From assembly GCF_000613925.1 (NCBI RefSeq), contig NZ_BAJX01000002.1, positions 186,001 through 250,000 of the forward strand: DNA of 64,000 bases. Direction: 5' to 3'. The notes under the pieces were generated by a model that made no database searches, was not told the origin of the DNA, and was given only the letters and a program-made list of their open reading frames with translations. This stretch comes from Prevotella histicola JCM 15637 = DNF00424. Lineage in GTDB: Bacteria > Bacteroidota > Bacteroidia > Bacteroidales > Bacteroidaceae. Numbering within the stretch: the first letter of the stretch is position 1; each line of letters begins with the position of its first letter. The translations under genes and the position numbers were made by a program. Shown here piece after piece: positions 54,719 through 63,506 of this stretch.

Positions 54719-55402
54719 ATGAGTAAGTCTTTCCTTTTGACAACTATTCTTTTATGTGTTGTAGGTATTATGACTCATGCCCAACAAGTCCCTTATCGTG
54801 GCTCAAAACATTATAACACGCGTATGAAACAGTTTGAACAGGAGGGCGTTTTGCCTGATAATGCCATTATAATGTTGGGAGATAGTCATTCTGAATACGG
54901 TGGAGACTGGAACAGACACTTCCCTGATGCACCGATGATCTTCAATCGTGGGATCATAGGTGATGATAGTAGAGGGATTCAAAACCGCTTAAATCAAGTG
55001 CTGACATGCAACCCTAGCAAGATATTCTTTGAATGTGGGACGAATGATCTGAGCCATGGATGGAGTGTGGAACGCTCTTTTCAAGGTATTATCAAGGTGA
55101 TTGAGACCATTCGAAGCCATTGTCCACAAACTAAACTCTATGTCCAGAGTCTGCTCCCGTTGAATGATAAGGTTGGAGTTTGGAAGCTTTTGAAGGGCAA
55201 AGAGGAAATGATTGTACAGTTGAATGGTAAGTTGAAAGAATATTGTGACCATCATTCGCTTCCTTTTATCGACCTCTATACACCGCTATTGAATGTAAAT
55301 ACCAATCGGATGCAGCCTGAATATTGTAGAGATGGGCTCCATCTGACGGATAAAGGATACGCTATCTGGGCGAATATTATAAGACATTTTATGGATGAAT
55401 AA
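54719..55402 (+). CDS. SGNH/GDSL-family hydrolase, exported
   Basis: A 227-residue esterase-type enzyme. Signal peptide residues 1-22 (ending MTHAQ). The four SGNH blocks are present: Ser in IIMLGDSHSEYGG, Gly in NRGIIGDDSRG, Asn in FECGTNDLSHG, and Asp/His in CRDGLHLTDKGY near the C-terminus. The family deacetylates or de-esterifies sugars, lipids or peptidoglycan; the closest type is the acetylhydrolase-like group that removes O-acetyl groups from glycans. The periplasmic location is inferred from the signal peptide. Monocistronic. Confidence 0.92.
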   Translation: MSKSFLLTTILLCVVGIMTHAQQVPYRGSKHYNTRMKQFEQEGVLPDNAIIMLGDSHSEYGGDWNRHFPDAPMIFNRGIIGDDSRGIQNRLNQVLTCNPSKIFFECGTNDLSHGWSVERSFQGIIKVIETIRSHCPQTKLYVQSLLPLNDKVGVWKLLKGKEEMIVQLNGKLKEYCDHHSLPFIDLYTPLLNVNTNRMQPEYCRDGLHLTDKGYAIWANIIRHFMDE

Positions 55403-55482
55403 CATGCTTATATACAGTGCATAACGTTATTTTGTTCAATAAATAGTATATAACTGTCTCTCACATAATAGTATAGTAAAAC

Positions 55483-55519
55483 AATAAAGGCATATTTCCT
55501 GAAAGAAATATGCTTTATT
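55483..55519 (-). terminator. radA terminator
   Basis: AATAAAGGCATATTTC pairs with GAAATATGCTTTATT (one bulged base); on the - strand a T-rich run follows. It may act on both strands. Confidence 0.75.
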
Positions 55520-55527
55520 GATTGGTC

Positions 55528-56928
55528 TTATCCAAATAAATCACGTAGTGCTTCTTCTACTTTCCTGACCGGATGGAGCTGAATTGAATACTTACCAGTA
55601 AGACCTTGGAGGTTATACTTTGGTATAATGATGTGGCTAAAGCCCAATTTCTCAGCTTCAGCAATGCGTTGTTCTATCCTACTGACAGGACGAACCTCAC
55701 CACTTAAGCCTACTTCACCGCACATACACCATCCTTGTTCTATCGGAGTGTCCACGTTTGATGACAAAACAGCAGCAATAACACTGAGATCCATAGCCAT
55801 ATCCGTCACACGAAGGCCTCCTGCAATGTTCAGAAAGACGTCTTTCTGCATGAGTTTAAAGCCAACTCGCTTCTCAAGAACGGCAAGTAGCATGTTCAAT
55901 CGGCGCTGATCGAAACCTGTAGCAGAACGTTGTGGAGTGCCATAAGCGGCAGATGACACAAGCGCCTGTGTCTCAACGAGGAACGGACGTACGCCTTCAA
56001 TAGTACTTGAGATGGCTACTCCCGACAAACCTTCGTGGTCTTCGGTGAGTAAAAGCTCTGAAGGATTGCTCACTTGACGCAGTCCTTGCTGCTCCATCTC
56101 GTATATTCCGAGTTCGGAAGTGGACCCAAAGCGGTTCTTAATGCTACGAAGTATGCGGTACATATAGTGCTGATCGCCTTCAAACTGTATGACTGTATCA
56201 ACGATATGTTCGAGAATCTTTGGTCCTGCTATGCTCCCTTCCTTATTAATATGGCCTATGAGGATGACAGGAACACCACTTGTTTTGGCAAAACGGAGCA
56301 ATGCTGACGCACATTCACGTACCTGACTGATGCTTCCAGGACTACTGTCTACATCTTCAGTGGATATCGTTTGTATCGAATCTACCACTACTAAGTCTGG
56401 CTGAACATCCCTTATGTGTTCGAATATATGCTCTAATGAGGTCTCAGAGAGGATAACTATGTTCTCAGCAATGTCCTTTGTGATGCGTTCAGCACGCATT
56501 TTGATCTGGTGAGGACTCTCTTCTCCACTCACATAAAGCACCTTTTGTGTCATGTGAAGGATTGTCTGGAGCGTCAAAGTACTCTTTCCGATACCCGGTT
56601 CACCACCTAACAGGACAATACTTCCTGGTACTAAGCCACCGCCAAGCACCCTATTGAGTTCCCCATCATGCATGTCTATGCGTGGTTCATCATGAGATGA
56701 GATGTCGCGCAGGCGTTGTGGCTTATTGTTTAACGCCGAAACAGAGCTTCCAGAAGCAGCATTTCGGAGTGTCGTAGCAGCATTTCGGGCAGCTTGAGAC
56801 CCCGTATCACCAGCGATACGAATCTCTTTGAAGGTGTTCCATTGCCCACAATTCGGGCATTTACCAATCCATTTAGTACTCTCTTGTCCACAGTTGCTGC
56901 AGACATAAGCTATCTTGTCCTTTGCCAT
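55528..56928 (-). CDS. radA: DNA repair protein RadA
   Basis: A 466-residue RadA (Sms), a RecA-like helicase that promotes branch migration. N-terminal C4 zinc finger CSNCGQESTKWIGKCPNCGQ (residues 10-29), Walker A GGEPGIGKST (near residue 103), the RadA-specific KNRFG motif (KNRFGSTSELGIYEM) and a C-terminal Lon-protease-like domain (from about residue 290; FLNIAGGLRVTDMAMDLSVI and GEVGLSGEVRPVS). The length is normal. It is divergent from a lipoprotein gene and has a short leader. Confidence 0.96.
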   Translation of the reverse strand: MAKDKIAYVCSNCGQESTKWIGKCPNCGQWNTFKEIRIAGDTGSQAARNAATTLRNAASGSSVSALNNKPQRLRDISSHDEPRIDMHDGELNRVLGGGLVPGSIVLLGGEPGIGKSTLTLQTILHMTQKVLYVSGEESPHQIKMRAERITKDIAENIVILSETSLEHIFEHIRDVQPDLVVVDSIQTISTEDVDSSPGSISQVRECASALLRFAKTSGVPVILIGHINKEGSIAGPKILEHIVDTVIQFEGDQHYMYRILRSIKNRFGSTSELGIYEMEQQGLRQVSNPSELLLTEDHEGLSGVAISSTIEGVRPFLVETQALVSSAAYGTPQRSATGFDQRRLNMLLAVLEKRVGFKLMQKDVFLNIAGGLRVTDMAMDLSVIAAVLSSNVDTPIEQGWCMCGEVGLSGEVRPVSRIEQRIAEAEKLGFSHIIIPKYNLQGLTGKYSIQLHPVRKVEEALRDLFG

Positions 56929-56936
56929 ATATGGGA

Positions 56937-56967
56937 CAAAAGTAATGAGTTTTTTCTTAGTTACAAA
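56937..56967 (-). promoter_or_regulatory. radA promoter
   Basis: On the - strand: TTTG (56967-56964), 19 bp, TACTTTTG (56944-56937); transcription would start almost at ATG 56928. It faces the promoter at 56977-56984. Confidence 0.65.
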
Positions 56968-56976
56968 ATTTATTCT

Positions 56977-56984
56977 TACTTTTG
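56977..56984 (+). promoter_or_regulatory. -7 element of the solute-binding lipoprotein gene
   Basis: TACTTTTG followed by CAAC, only 7 bp before ATG 56992, implying a leaderless or nearly leaderless mRNA. Confidence 0.55.
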
Positions 56985-56991
56985 CAACTAT

Positions 56992-57903
56992 ATGAAACGT
57001 ATTAATTACATCCTAATAGTTGTCGTTTTGATGCTTGTAGGCTGTGGTAAGTCTGACAAAGAACTACAGGCTGAGCAACAAGCACGCAAGAAAGCTGAAC
57101 AGATTGCCTATCAAAAGGCTTTCAAGATAGCTGTTATGCCTACGATGGATTGCCTTCCTGCCTATCTGTTGACAGACAGTTTGCTGTATGATACAACCAA
57201 AGTAGACTTACGTGTACGGGAGTTTAATGCGCAGATGGACTGTGATACAGCCATGGCAGGCGGTAGTGTGCAGGCTGGATTCACTGATCTTGTACGTGCT
57301 GAACGCTTGAAACACAGACAAAAGGTGCTGATGCATTATCTGACAGATACCAATCTGGGTTGGCAACTCATTGCTGACAGACAGTCAAAGCTTAAGAAAC
57401 TGTCTGATTTAAGTGATAAGATCATAGCTATGACACGCTTCTCTGGTACGGATTTGCTGAGTGATTTGGTTGTCAAGAAGGGTAAACCAAAGTATCAAGT
57501 GTTCCGTGTTCAGGTCAATGACGTACTGATTCGCTTGAAAATGTTGCAGAATCACGAGATTGACGCATACTGGTTTTCAGAGCCACAAGCCACCCAAGCA
57601 TTGCAAGGTGATAATAACGTGATATTCAATTCGGCTGATGCTGGTGTGCATCTGGGTGTGTTGGCGATAATGGATAAGCACCGTTTGCCTGCAGAAGAAG
57701 AGGCTCTTGCCAAAGCATATGATAAGGCTGTCGACCTGATTAACAAGAATGGCGTGAAGTATTATGCTGCTTTGATAAAGAAATATATGAAGGTTGACGA
57801 TGCAACAGTACGTGCTTTACCTGATATAAAATACACGAAAGTGGGGCCACCTCGCAAGTCTGACATTCAGATGGCGCGTGATTTTCTTATGAAAAGAAGA
57901 TGA
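56992..57903 (+). CDS. Solute-binding-protein-like lipoprotein
   Basis: A 303-residue lipoprotein with lipobox LVGC (Cys18). After a Lys/Gln-rich helical linker (DKELQAEQQARKKAEQI) comes a fold like NMT1/THI5- or phosphonate-type periplasmic binding proteins: FKIAVMPTMDCLPAYLLTDS, VDLRVREFNAQMDCDTAMAG, AGFTDLVRAERL, KIIAMTRFSGTDLL-like and DAYWFSEPQATQAL. No ABC permease or ATPase is nearby, so it may be a stand-alone sensor or surface protein. A frame extending upstream into radA is ignored because the lipobox start is at ATG 56992. Confidence 0.82.
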   Translation: MKRINYILIVVVLMLVGCGKSDKELQAEQQARKKAEQIAYQKAFKIAVMPTMDCLPAYLLTDSLLYDTTKVDLRVREFNAQMDCDTAMAGGSVQAGFTDLVRAERLKHRQKVLMHYLTDTNLGWQLIADRQSKLKKLSDLSDKIIAMTRFSGTDLLSDLVVKKGKPKYQVFRVQVNDVLIRLKMLQNHEIDAYWFSEPQATQALQGDNNVIFNSADAGVHLGVLAIMDKHRLPAEEEALAKAYDKAVDLINKNGVKYYAALIKKYMKVDDATVRALPDIKYTKVGPPRKSDIQMARDFLMKRR

Positions 57904-57943
57904 TTTGAAAGTATAATTAGAAACTAAACATAGACAAAAGACT

Positions 57944-60118
57944 GTGAACGTAGACGAAATCCTTAGTAGTGCGATAAACAATTTGATGGATAAACGATTG
58001 GATGTTGCCATCGAATTGTTAGAACAACTTTATGTCCAGCGCCCTACTTTGATAGGACATAGTGAGCTGGAGGCAGTGAAAAACGACTATCAGTTGATGG
58101 TTGACTATATGGAACGTGGTTTTACAGATGACAAAAGGGCCTTTCTTTATCTCTCACTCCTCCAACGTCTCTATCGCGTTGCAGCCGATTTGGAGATCAG
58201 TTGGCGTTGTAAGAATGTCATAGTCTATGTTGATGCCTTCCGGATCAGTGACCATCTGAACACAAGTCATGACTTTATACGCTCTGTTTTGGAGTCTTTT
58301 GTCTCTGATGTAGCCATGCTTTCGTTGCTACCAGAGGCTGAAAGGACTGAGAAAGCAAAGGATTTATATGACAGACATCAGGTTTTTATCAACCGACTCT
58401 TCAATACTTTGTGGACATCTTGCCAATGGTCGGATGATGATTGTGCGTTTTATACAGGACTGATGTTGTCCCCTATGGTTGACGTTGTTGACCAACAGCT
58501 ACTCGTAAGTGCGGTAACGCTGGGCGCAATGAACCAGTTTGATATCAATAAGTTTAAGGCATTAACCACTGTTTATCAGCAATCTACGGATGAAAGGGTG
58601 CGCCAACGTGCACTTGTCGGCTGGGTTTTGTCTGTCTTTGAAGGGATGGATATCTTCCCAGAGCAGGATGAAATCATTCGGAAACTGTGTGAAAACAAGG
58701 ATACTATACGGGAGTTATATACCTTGCAGATACAGTTTTTCTATAGTCAAGACACTGAAAAGGACAACGAGAAGCTACAAAGAGACATCATGCCCTACCT
58801 TGTTGACGGTTCAAACATTACCATTGGACGACTCGGAATCGTTGAAAAGGAAGAGGATTCACTTGAGAATATCCTGAATCAGGATGCTGAAGACAAGCGA
58901 ATGGAGCAGATGGAAGAGAAGGTTCGTAAGATGATGGAGATGCAAAAGCAGGGCTCTGACATCTATTTCGGTGGCTTCCGACAGATGAAACGCTTTCCTT
59001 TCTTCAATGATTTAGCCAATTGGTTCACTCCTTTCTATATTGATCACCCTGCACTTCGTACTACTATAGAACGGATTGGGCAACCTAATATCTTGGAAAC
59101 TATTACCAATCAGGGCAACTTCTGTGAGTCGGATAAGTATTCTTTGGCGTTTGCTATGGAGAGTATCATCAACCAAATACCTGGGAATATCAAGGAGATG
59201 ATGGGCTCAGAGGGTGCCTTTGCCCCTATGGGAACAACTTTAGACAAGAGCAATCCCACCTATATTTGTAGGGCTTACATACAGGATCTCTATCGTTTCT
59301 TCAGACTTTATCGTTCATCCAACGAACTTATCAATCCTTTTATAGACAATCATAAGAGCAGTTTCGTGGCAGATACGTTCTTCTTTGTCTATAAATCATT
59401 CATCGGAACAGGACTGGATGAATATAAAATGCGCCTTGCACTTTATCTGTACAAGCACAAAAATATGGATAAACTCGTGGAGTTGATGTCTACTTTCCAC
59501 GTGGAAGACGCCAATTATAACATCTTAATGGGCTACATAAACCTGTATTTTGGCAAGCCTGATGTGGCTTATCAGATCTTTAATATGGTCTTGCAGGAGG
59601 ATACAGAGAACCAATGGGCACTGAAAGGGATGGCGCGTGCTGCCATGGATTGCGAAGATTACGACACGGCAGAGCATACTTATTCGCAGTTATTGCGCTT
59701 GGAACCTGACAATATCAACTATGCTGTAAAACGATGTGTAACACTTCTGAAGACAGAACGTTATGCTGAAGCACGTGAAGAACTGTTCCGTCTCGACTAT
59801 CAGTACCCTGATAATATGAATGTGAAGCGTGTCTTTGCATGGACGATGCTCTTGGATAAGAGTCTTGACAAGGCTTCACAGCTCTATGATCGTATCCTTG
59901 CAGATGCTCCTATGGCAGAAGATTATCTTAATTCTGGCTATTGTTGGTGGGCAAAAGGTAACATTGGACAAGCCAAAAATAGCTTTCAGGCATGGATAAC
60001 AATGACGAAAGGCAATAAAGACCGACTGCTTGAAGAGATTCGTAACGACCAGAAAGTTCTTGATTTGTATGGTATTACGGAGATAGATTGCCTGCTTATG
60101 GTCAATTTAATAAAGTAA
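57944..60118 (+). CDS. Large TPR-repeat protein
   Basis: A 724-residue cytoplasmic protein, almost wholly helical. The first ~480 residues have no recognised domain. From about residue 520 there are tetratricopeptide-like repeats, e.g. AYQIFNMVLQEDTENQWALK, AEHTYSQLLRLEPDNINYAV, ARE-ELFRLDYQYPDNMNVK and ASQLYDRILADAPMAEDYLN. Such repeats bind partner proteins. The start is GTG 57944 (MNVDEILSSAINNLMDKRLD), 40 bp after the lipoprotein gene, with which it is probably co-transcribed. Function unknown. Confidence 0.82.
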   Translation: MNVDEILSSAINNLMDKRLDVAIELLEQLYVQRPTLIGHSELEAVKNDYQLMVDYMERGFTDDKRAFLYLSLLQRLYRVAADLEISWRCKNVIVYVDAFRISDHLNTSHDFIRSVLESFVSDVAMLSLLPEAERTEKAKDLYDRHQVFINRLFNTLWTSCQWSDDDCAFYTGLMLSPMVDVVDQQLLVSAVTLGAMNQFDINKFKALTTVYQQSTDERVRQRALVGWVLSVFEGMDIFPEQDEIIRKLCENKDTIRELYTLQIQFFYSQDTEKDNEKLQRDIMPYLVDGSNITIGRLGIVEKEEDSLENILNQDAEDKRMEQMEEKVRKMMEMQKQGSDIYFGGFRQMKRFPFFNDLANWFTPFYIDHPALRTTIERIGQPNILETITNQGNFCESDKYSLAFAMESIINQIPGNIKEMMGSEGAFAPMGTTLDKSNPTYICRAYIQDLYRFFRLYRSSNELINPFIDNHKSSFVADTFFFVYKSFIGTGLDEYKMRLALYLYKHKNMDKLVELMSTFHVEDANYNILMGYINLYFGKPDVAYQIFNMVLQEDTENQWALKGMARAAMDCEDYDTAEHTYSQLLRLEPDNINYAVKRCVTLLKTERYAEAREELFRLDYQYPDNMNVKRVFAWTMLLDKSLDKASQLYDRILADAPMAEDYLNSGYCWWAKGNIGQAKNSFQAWITMTKGNKDRLLEEIRNDQKVLDLYGITEIDCLLMVNLIK

Positions 60119-60137
60119 AACAGGACTTAAAAACAAG

Positions 60138-60177
60138 GAGTGTATCAACGCTTTAGGCATTGATACACTCTTTTTTT
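60138..60177 (+). terminator. Terminator of the TPR gene
   Basis: GAGTGTATCAA (60138-60148) pairs perfectly with TTGATACACTC (60160-60170), then seven T residues. Confidence 0.92.
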
Positions 60178-60347
60178 ATGCTCCGTCTGACGGTAATACT
60201 GTAGATAGTATGTGGTCTGCTTCAGTCTTTGATTGGATAAAAGCTGCTGATTGTTATCAGGTATGACCGTTGGTGGTGAGGAGATACAACGCTGTTTCTT
60301 TTTTGTTTATATATCCCTTCCCGTGCTATCTGCCCATTACTGTCTAA

Positions 60348-60588
60348 TTGGAAATATGTTTACAATAAATGGAAGCAGTACATCTATAAATCTATCTCAT
60401 ACTGTTAAAACCCGACTTTGTATCCTATTGTTTATCAACGAGTTATAGATGGCATTCTAAAAGACGCCCTTTTGCGTTGTAAAAGGGCGTCTTTTACACT
60501 TCAAAAGGGCATCTTTTACCATGCAAAAGGGCATCTTTTACAAACTAAAAGATGCCCTTTTGAAAATCAATAAGTAATTTCTTTTACA
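60348..60588 (-). repeat. Composite 22-bp element, copy H (reversed)
   Basis: On the - strand: left box from 60588 (TGTAAAAGAAATTACTTA), five units 60561-60452, 2 bp, palindrome 60449-60417 (degenerate, + arms TTTGTATCC and AGTTATAGA), 52-bp linker, right box from 60364 (TGTAAACATATTTCC). Box spacing 224 bp. Centres on the - strand: GGCAT, ATGCC, ATGCC, ACGCC, GGCGT. It lies between the converging TPR and barrel genes. The remainder of 60178-60706 shows nothing else. Confidence 0.88.
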
Positions 60589-60706
60589 AGAGTACGTCTT
60601 TAACCTTGATGCGACGGTATGCGTATTGAGTCATTTTCTTCCATGGAACAGTCCACAACGCACATACATCTGCCAGATGGTTGACGCTCACCCCCACTCT
60701 TTTCCT

Positions 60707-61479
60707 TTAGAATCTGTAACCGAAACCAAGGTTAAGATAGATGGGATACAGTCCGAAACTGATGGTCTTAAAGTCGCTTTCAAAGATGTTATTGAATGCC
60801 CATGTGAGGTCAGCATTCACAGTGAAATGGTTGAAAGCACGCCATGTAGCTCCTACTTGTGCACCCCATTGGAAGTGGCGGAGTGCAGATGAGAAGTTGT
60901 AAGAGGCACTGTTGCCATTCTCAAAGACCAGTTTCTCACCCACGGGAGTACCTTCACGCAGGTAACCATCACTCACCTGACCCGTGAATTCACCTTCAAG
61001 TTTGAAGGAAGAGTACATTCCTGCACGCACCTTCCACTGTTCATTAAAGCGATAATTAGCCATAACAGGATGGTAAGGAACGTAGAGTTATAGTTGGTCT
61101 GCACATAACCCGTCCAGTAACCAGCCACTTTACTTCCGTCTCTGACAATCTCTGTACTGTAATTCTTCACCGTTGCACCCGTCTTCATGCCCTTTACCTC
61201 GAACTTCAGACCGGTAGATACGCCCCAAGGACCGTCCTTTTCAATCCATTTTGTCACTGTTCCTTCCAATGAAGCATTCATCTTTGGACTGTAACTGCTT
61301 ATTTTTCTTATTTCAGCAGGTAATGGAAGCGGAGTAGCACCACCGATGTTTACACCTGCTTTCACCTCATATTCCCATCCATTATGGTCGGATGAAACGA
61401 GTGCTGGAGTACGGTCTGTCTGTGCGGAAGCCGTCATTATACTTGAAAGTGCTGCTATAGCGATGATTATTCGTCTCAT
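60707..61479 (-). pseudogene. Outer-membrane beta-barrel protein, frameshifted
   Basis: Two - strand frames join into one protein of about 256 residues. The first (61479 to about 61069) has a signal peptide (residues 1-19, ending MTASAQ) and barrel strands such as EYEVKAGVNIGG and WGVSTGLKFEVKGMK; after YNSTFLTI it goes out of frame. The second (ending 60707) continues MANYRFNEQWKVRAGMYSSF to YLNLGFGYRF, a typical barrel C-terminus ending in Phe. Inserting one C in ACCATCCTG (coding strand, near 61068) restores the frame. The family resembles PorT/OMP_b-brl_2 barrels. It follows a PCMD lipoprotein gene and is probably co-transcribed. Confidence 0.83.
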
Positions 61480-61522
61480 TGTTTCTTTGCTTTAGATTAT
61501 AAAAGATGAATTGTTCGTCCAA

Positions 61523-62632
61523 TTATTCACAGAACAACTGCAGTTCATCAACATACAGTGTACTTCCTACTGCACCGTTGAAGGTTGCTCCATCCTTACT
61601 TGAAGACATGATAATAGCCAGACTATACTTCCCTTCTCTGAGCTTTTGCTTATCTATTGGCTTTAATTTCTTGAACGGAATGGAGAAACGTGTCCACTTA
61701 TCGGTCTCCTTACGGTCGTTGAGTTCAGCCTTCATGACGATGTTCTCACTTGTCTGTGAGTTCGTTCCGTCAAGATAATCAGCCCCTTTATCCGTCGTAA
61801 AGAATACGGCATAGATGGTGAAGTCGTCCTTTTTTCCAGCAACTTCCTTACTGTTTTTGTCCGTAAACTTCTCTCCTGCCTTGTATTTGTAGTATCCTGT
61901 CAACTCTTTTGGTACCTTTCTGAAAGGTATACCGAAGTGGGTTGACTTGGCAGCATTGGCAATATCCAGCTTGAACTGGCCGAAAAAGAGGTTACCAGCA
62001 GCTATTGGCGACTTCATCATAGCCCCTAATGAACCCGTACTGACAGTCTGTAACTTAGCACATTTACCTTTATAACCATCAGGAGACTGGCTGGTTGGAT
62101 AGCTTTCAGCAGGCTGTCCGCTGGCAGTTATCATATATCCGGCGTTTCCACTGCCCCATTCAAAGGTGTCACCATTAGGTGTTTTCTCCGTAAAGATGTG
62201 GAAAAGCTTCTGTGGTTGTGCGTTGACATCCCACTCATCCTTGTACTCGTACCATTTAATATCATCGAAATGATAACTTGTTACAACGTCATCTGATGTG
62301 AAAGAGACCGTGTAAGTCTTCTTCCATTTACCATCCTGTGAGGTGACAGTGTAGACCTGTGGCTGCGTGAAATCACGTTCCGTGCCACTTGCAGGTTCGA
62401 TGGTTGCACCCTCAGTGAGTGTGAATTTCGGTGCCAGATGCGTCACATCTTCCCATCCATTCACGTAGAAATGCACTTCATTGTTCGTTATTACCGGTTG
62501 TCGAATAAGCTCTGGACCATCTACAGTGATGCCTGTAATGTCAGCTTCAGCGTTAAGTGGTTCGTCTTTGATGCAAGAAGAGAACATAAATCCTGCCATC
62601 AGACAGAAGAAAAGCATTTTTCTTATATTCAT
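61523..62632 (-). CDS. PCMD-domain lipoprotein (putative carbohydrate-binding)
   Basis: A 369-residue lipoprotein: lipobox FSSC with Cys20, then a DUF5018/Ig-like region (ITGITVDGPELIRQPVITNN, residues ~33-110) and a PCMD (putative carbohydrate metabolism domain) of about 230 residues, with FDDIKWYEYKDEWDV, GYKGKCAKLQTVSTGSLGAM, IPFRKVPKELTGYYKYKAGE and a C-terminal STLYVDELQLFCE. PCMD lipoproteins are frequent in Bacteroidetes polysaccharide or surface-protein loci and are thought to bind carbohydrate at the outer membrane. No SusC/SusD pair is present. Its partner is probably the barrel gene 43 bp downstream. Confidence 0.88.
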   Translation of the reverse strand: MNIRKMLFFCLMAGFMFSSCIKDEPLNAEADITGITVDGPELIRQPVITNNEVHFYVNGWEDVTHLAPKFTLTEGATIEPASGTERDFTQPQVYTVTSQDGKWKKTYTVSFTSDDVVTSYHFDDIKWYEYKDEWDVNAQPQKLFHIFTEKTPNGDTFEWGSGNAGYMITASGQPAESYPTSQSPDGYKGKCAKLQTVSTGSLGAMMKSPIAAGNLFFGQFKLDIANAAKSTHFGIPFRKVPKELTGYYKYKAGEKFTDKNSKEVAGKKDDFTIYAVFFTTDKGADYLDGTNSQTSENIVMKAELNDRKETDKWTRFSIPFKKLKPIDKQKLREGKYSLAIIMSSSKDGATFNGAVGSTLYVDELQLFCE

Positions 62633-62675
62633 AGAGATACTATATTAAATAATCTTTGTTCGTGAAATGTGCCGA

Positions 62676-62683
62676 CAAAGATA
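62676..62683 (-). promoter_or_regulatory. -7 element of the PCMD lipoprotein gene
   Basis: TATCTTTG on the - strand, 43 bp upstream of ATG 62632. Confidence 0.55.
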
Positions 62684-62785
62684 ATGAAAAAAAATGAAAA
62701 GGCACATATTATAAGTCTGATAAAGAAAGCCTTTAGCAGAAAAGGAAGCGTTTTTAAGATGGTATTAAGGTTATACAATACGGCT

Positions 62786-63457
62786 TTAGATATTACCTAT
62801 TGCCTGCCAAAGATTGTCCTTTGGCAATGGAGACTCTACACGAATGGTCTCTTTAGATACTGGGTGTACGAACTCAACGCGGTGACTTAACAGACTGATT
62901 CCCCCATCAGGATTGGAGCGAGGAGCACCATATTTCAAGTCACCTTTGATAGGACAGTCCATGTTTGACAGCTGACAGCGTATCTGATGATGGCGACCTG
63001 TCATGAGGTTTACCTCCAAAAGTGTGTAATGGTCCGTCTGATTGATGACCTTATAATGCAGGATTGACTTCTTCGACGTGGGCACCTGATGGTTATAAGC
63101 ATAACTCTTGTTCTGTCGTTCGTTGCGTACAAGCCAGTCGGTCAGCGTTGCTTCAGGTTCAAAAGGCGGCCGAGTAACGATTGCCCAATAGGTCTTATGG
63201 ATCTCACCATTGCGGAACATGTTGTTCAAACGGGTAAGAGCCTTTGATGTTTTAGCGAAGATAACGAGTCCAGACACTGGACGATCAAGGCGGTGAACGA
63301 CACCCAGAAAGACGTTACCGGGCTTATTATACTTCGCCTTCAGCCATTGTTTGACGATTTCTGACAATGGAATATCACCCGACTTATCAGCCTGGACAAT
63401 CTCACCTGCCTCCTTGTAAACAATGATTAAGTGATTATCTTCGTAAAGTACTTGCAT
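62786..63457 (-). CDS. RluA-family pseudouridine synthase
   Basis: A 223-residue pseudouridine synthase that isomerises uridines in rRNA or tRNA. The catalytic motif HRLDRPVSGLVIFAKTSKA carries the Asp in HRLD. Further family parts: LYEDNHLIIVYKEAGEIVQA near the N-terminus and MTGRHHQIRCQLSNMDCPI with GDLKYGA later. An N-terminal S4 RNA-binding domain is missing, so this is the short RluA/TruC-like type; the target uridine cannot be assigned. fabG starts upstream on the same strand. Confidence 0.93.
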   Translation of the reverse strand: MQVLYEDNHLIIVYKEAGEIVQADKSGDIPLSEIVKQWLKAKYNKPGNVFLGVVHRLDRPVSGLVIFAKTSKALTRLNNMFRNGEIHKTYWAIVTRPPFEPEATLTDWLVRNERQNKSYAYNHQVPTSKKSILHYKVINQTDHYTLLEVNLMTGRHHQIRCQLSNMDCPIKGDLKYGAPRSNPDGGISLLSHRVEFVHPVSKETIRVESPLPKDNLWQAIGNI

Positions 63458-63467
63458 AATTAAAGCA

Positions 63468-63497
63468 CCTCCACCCCTTTTCAGGGCGTTGGGGAGG
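63468..63497. repeat. REP-like palindrome, degenerate
   Basis: CCTCCACCCC...GGGGAGG, related to the sequence at 43453-43483. It sits in the short gap between fabG and the pseudouridine synthase gene. Confidence 0.4.
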
Positions 63498-63506
63498 TTT
63501 TCTTTC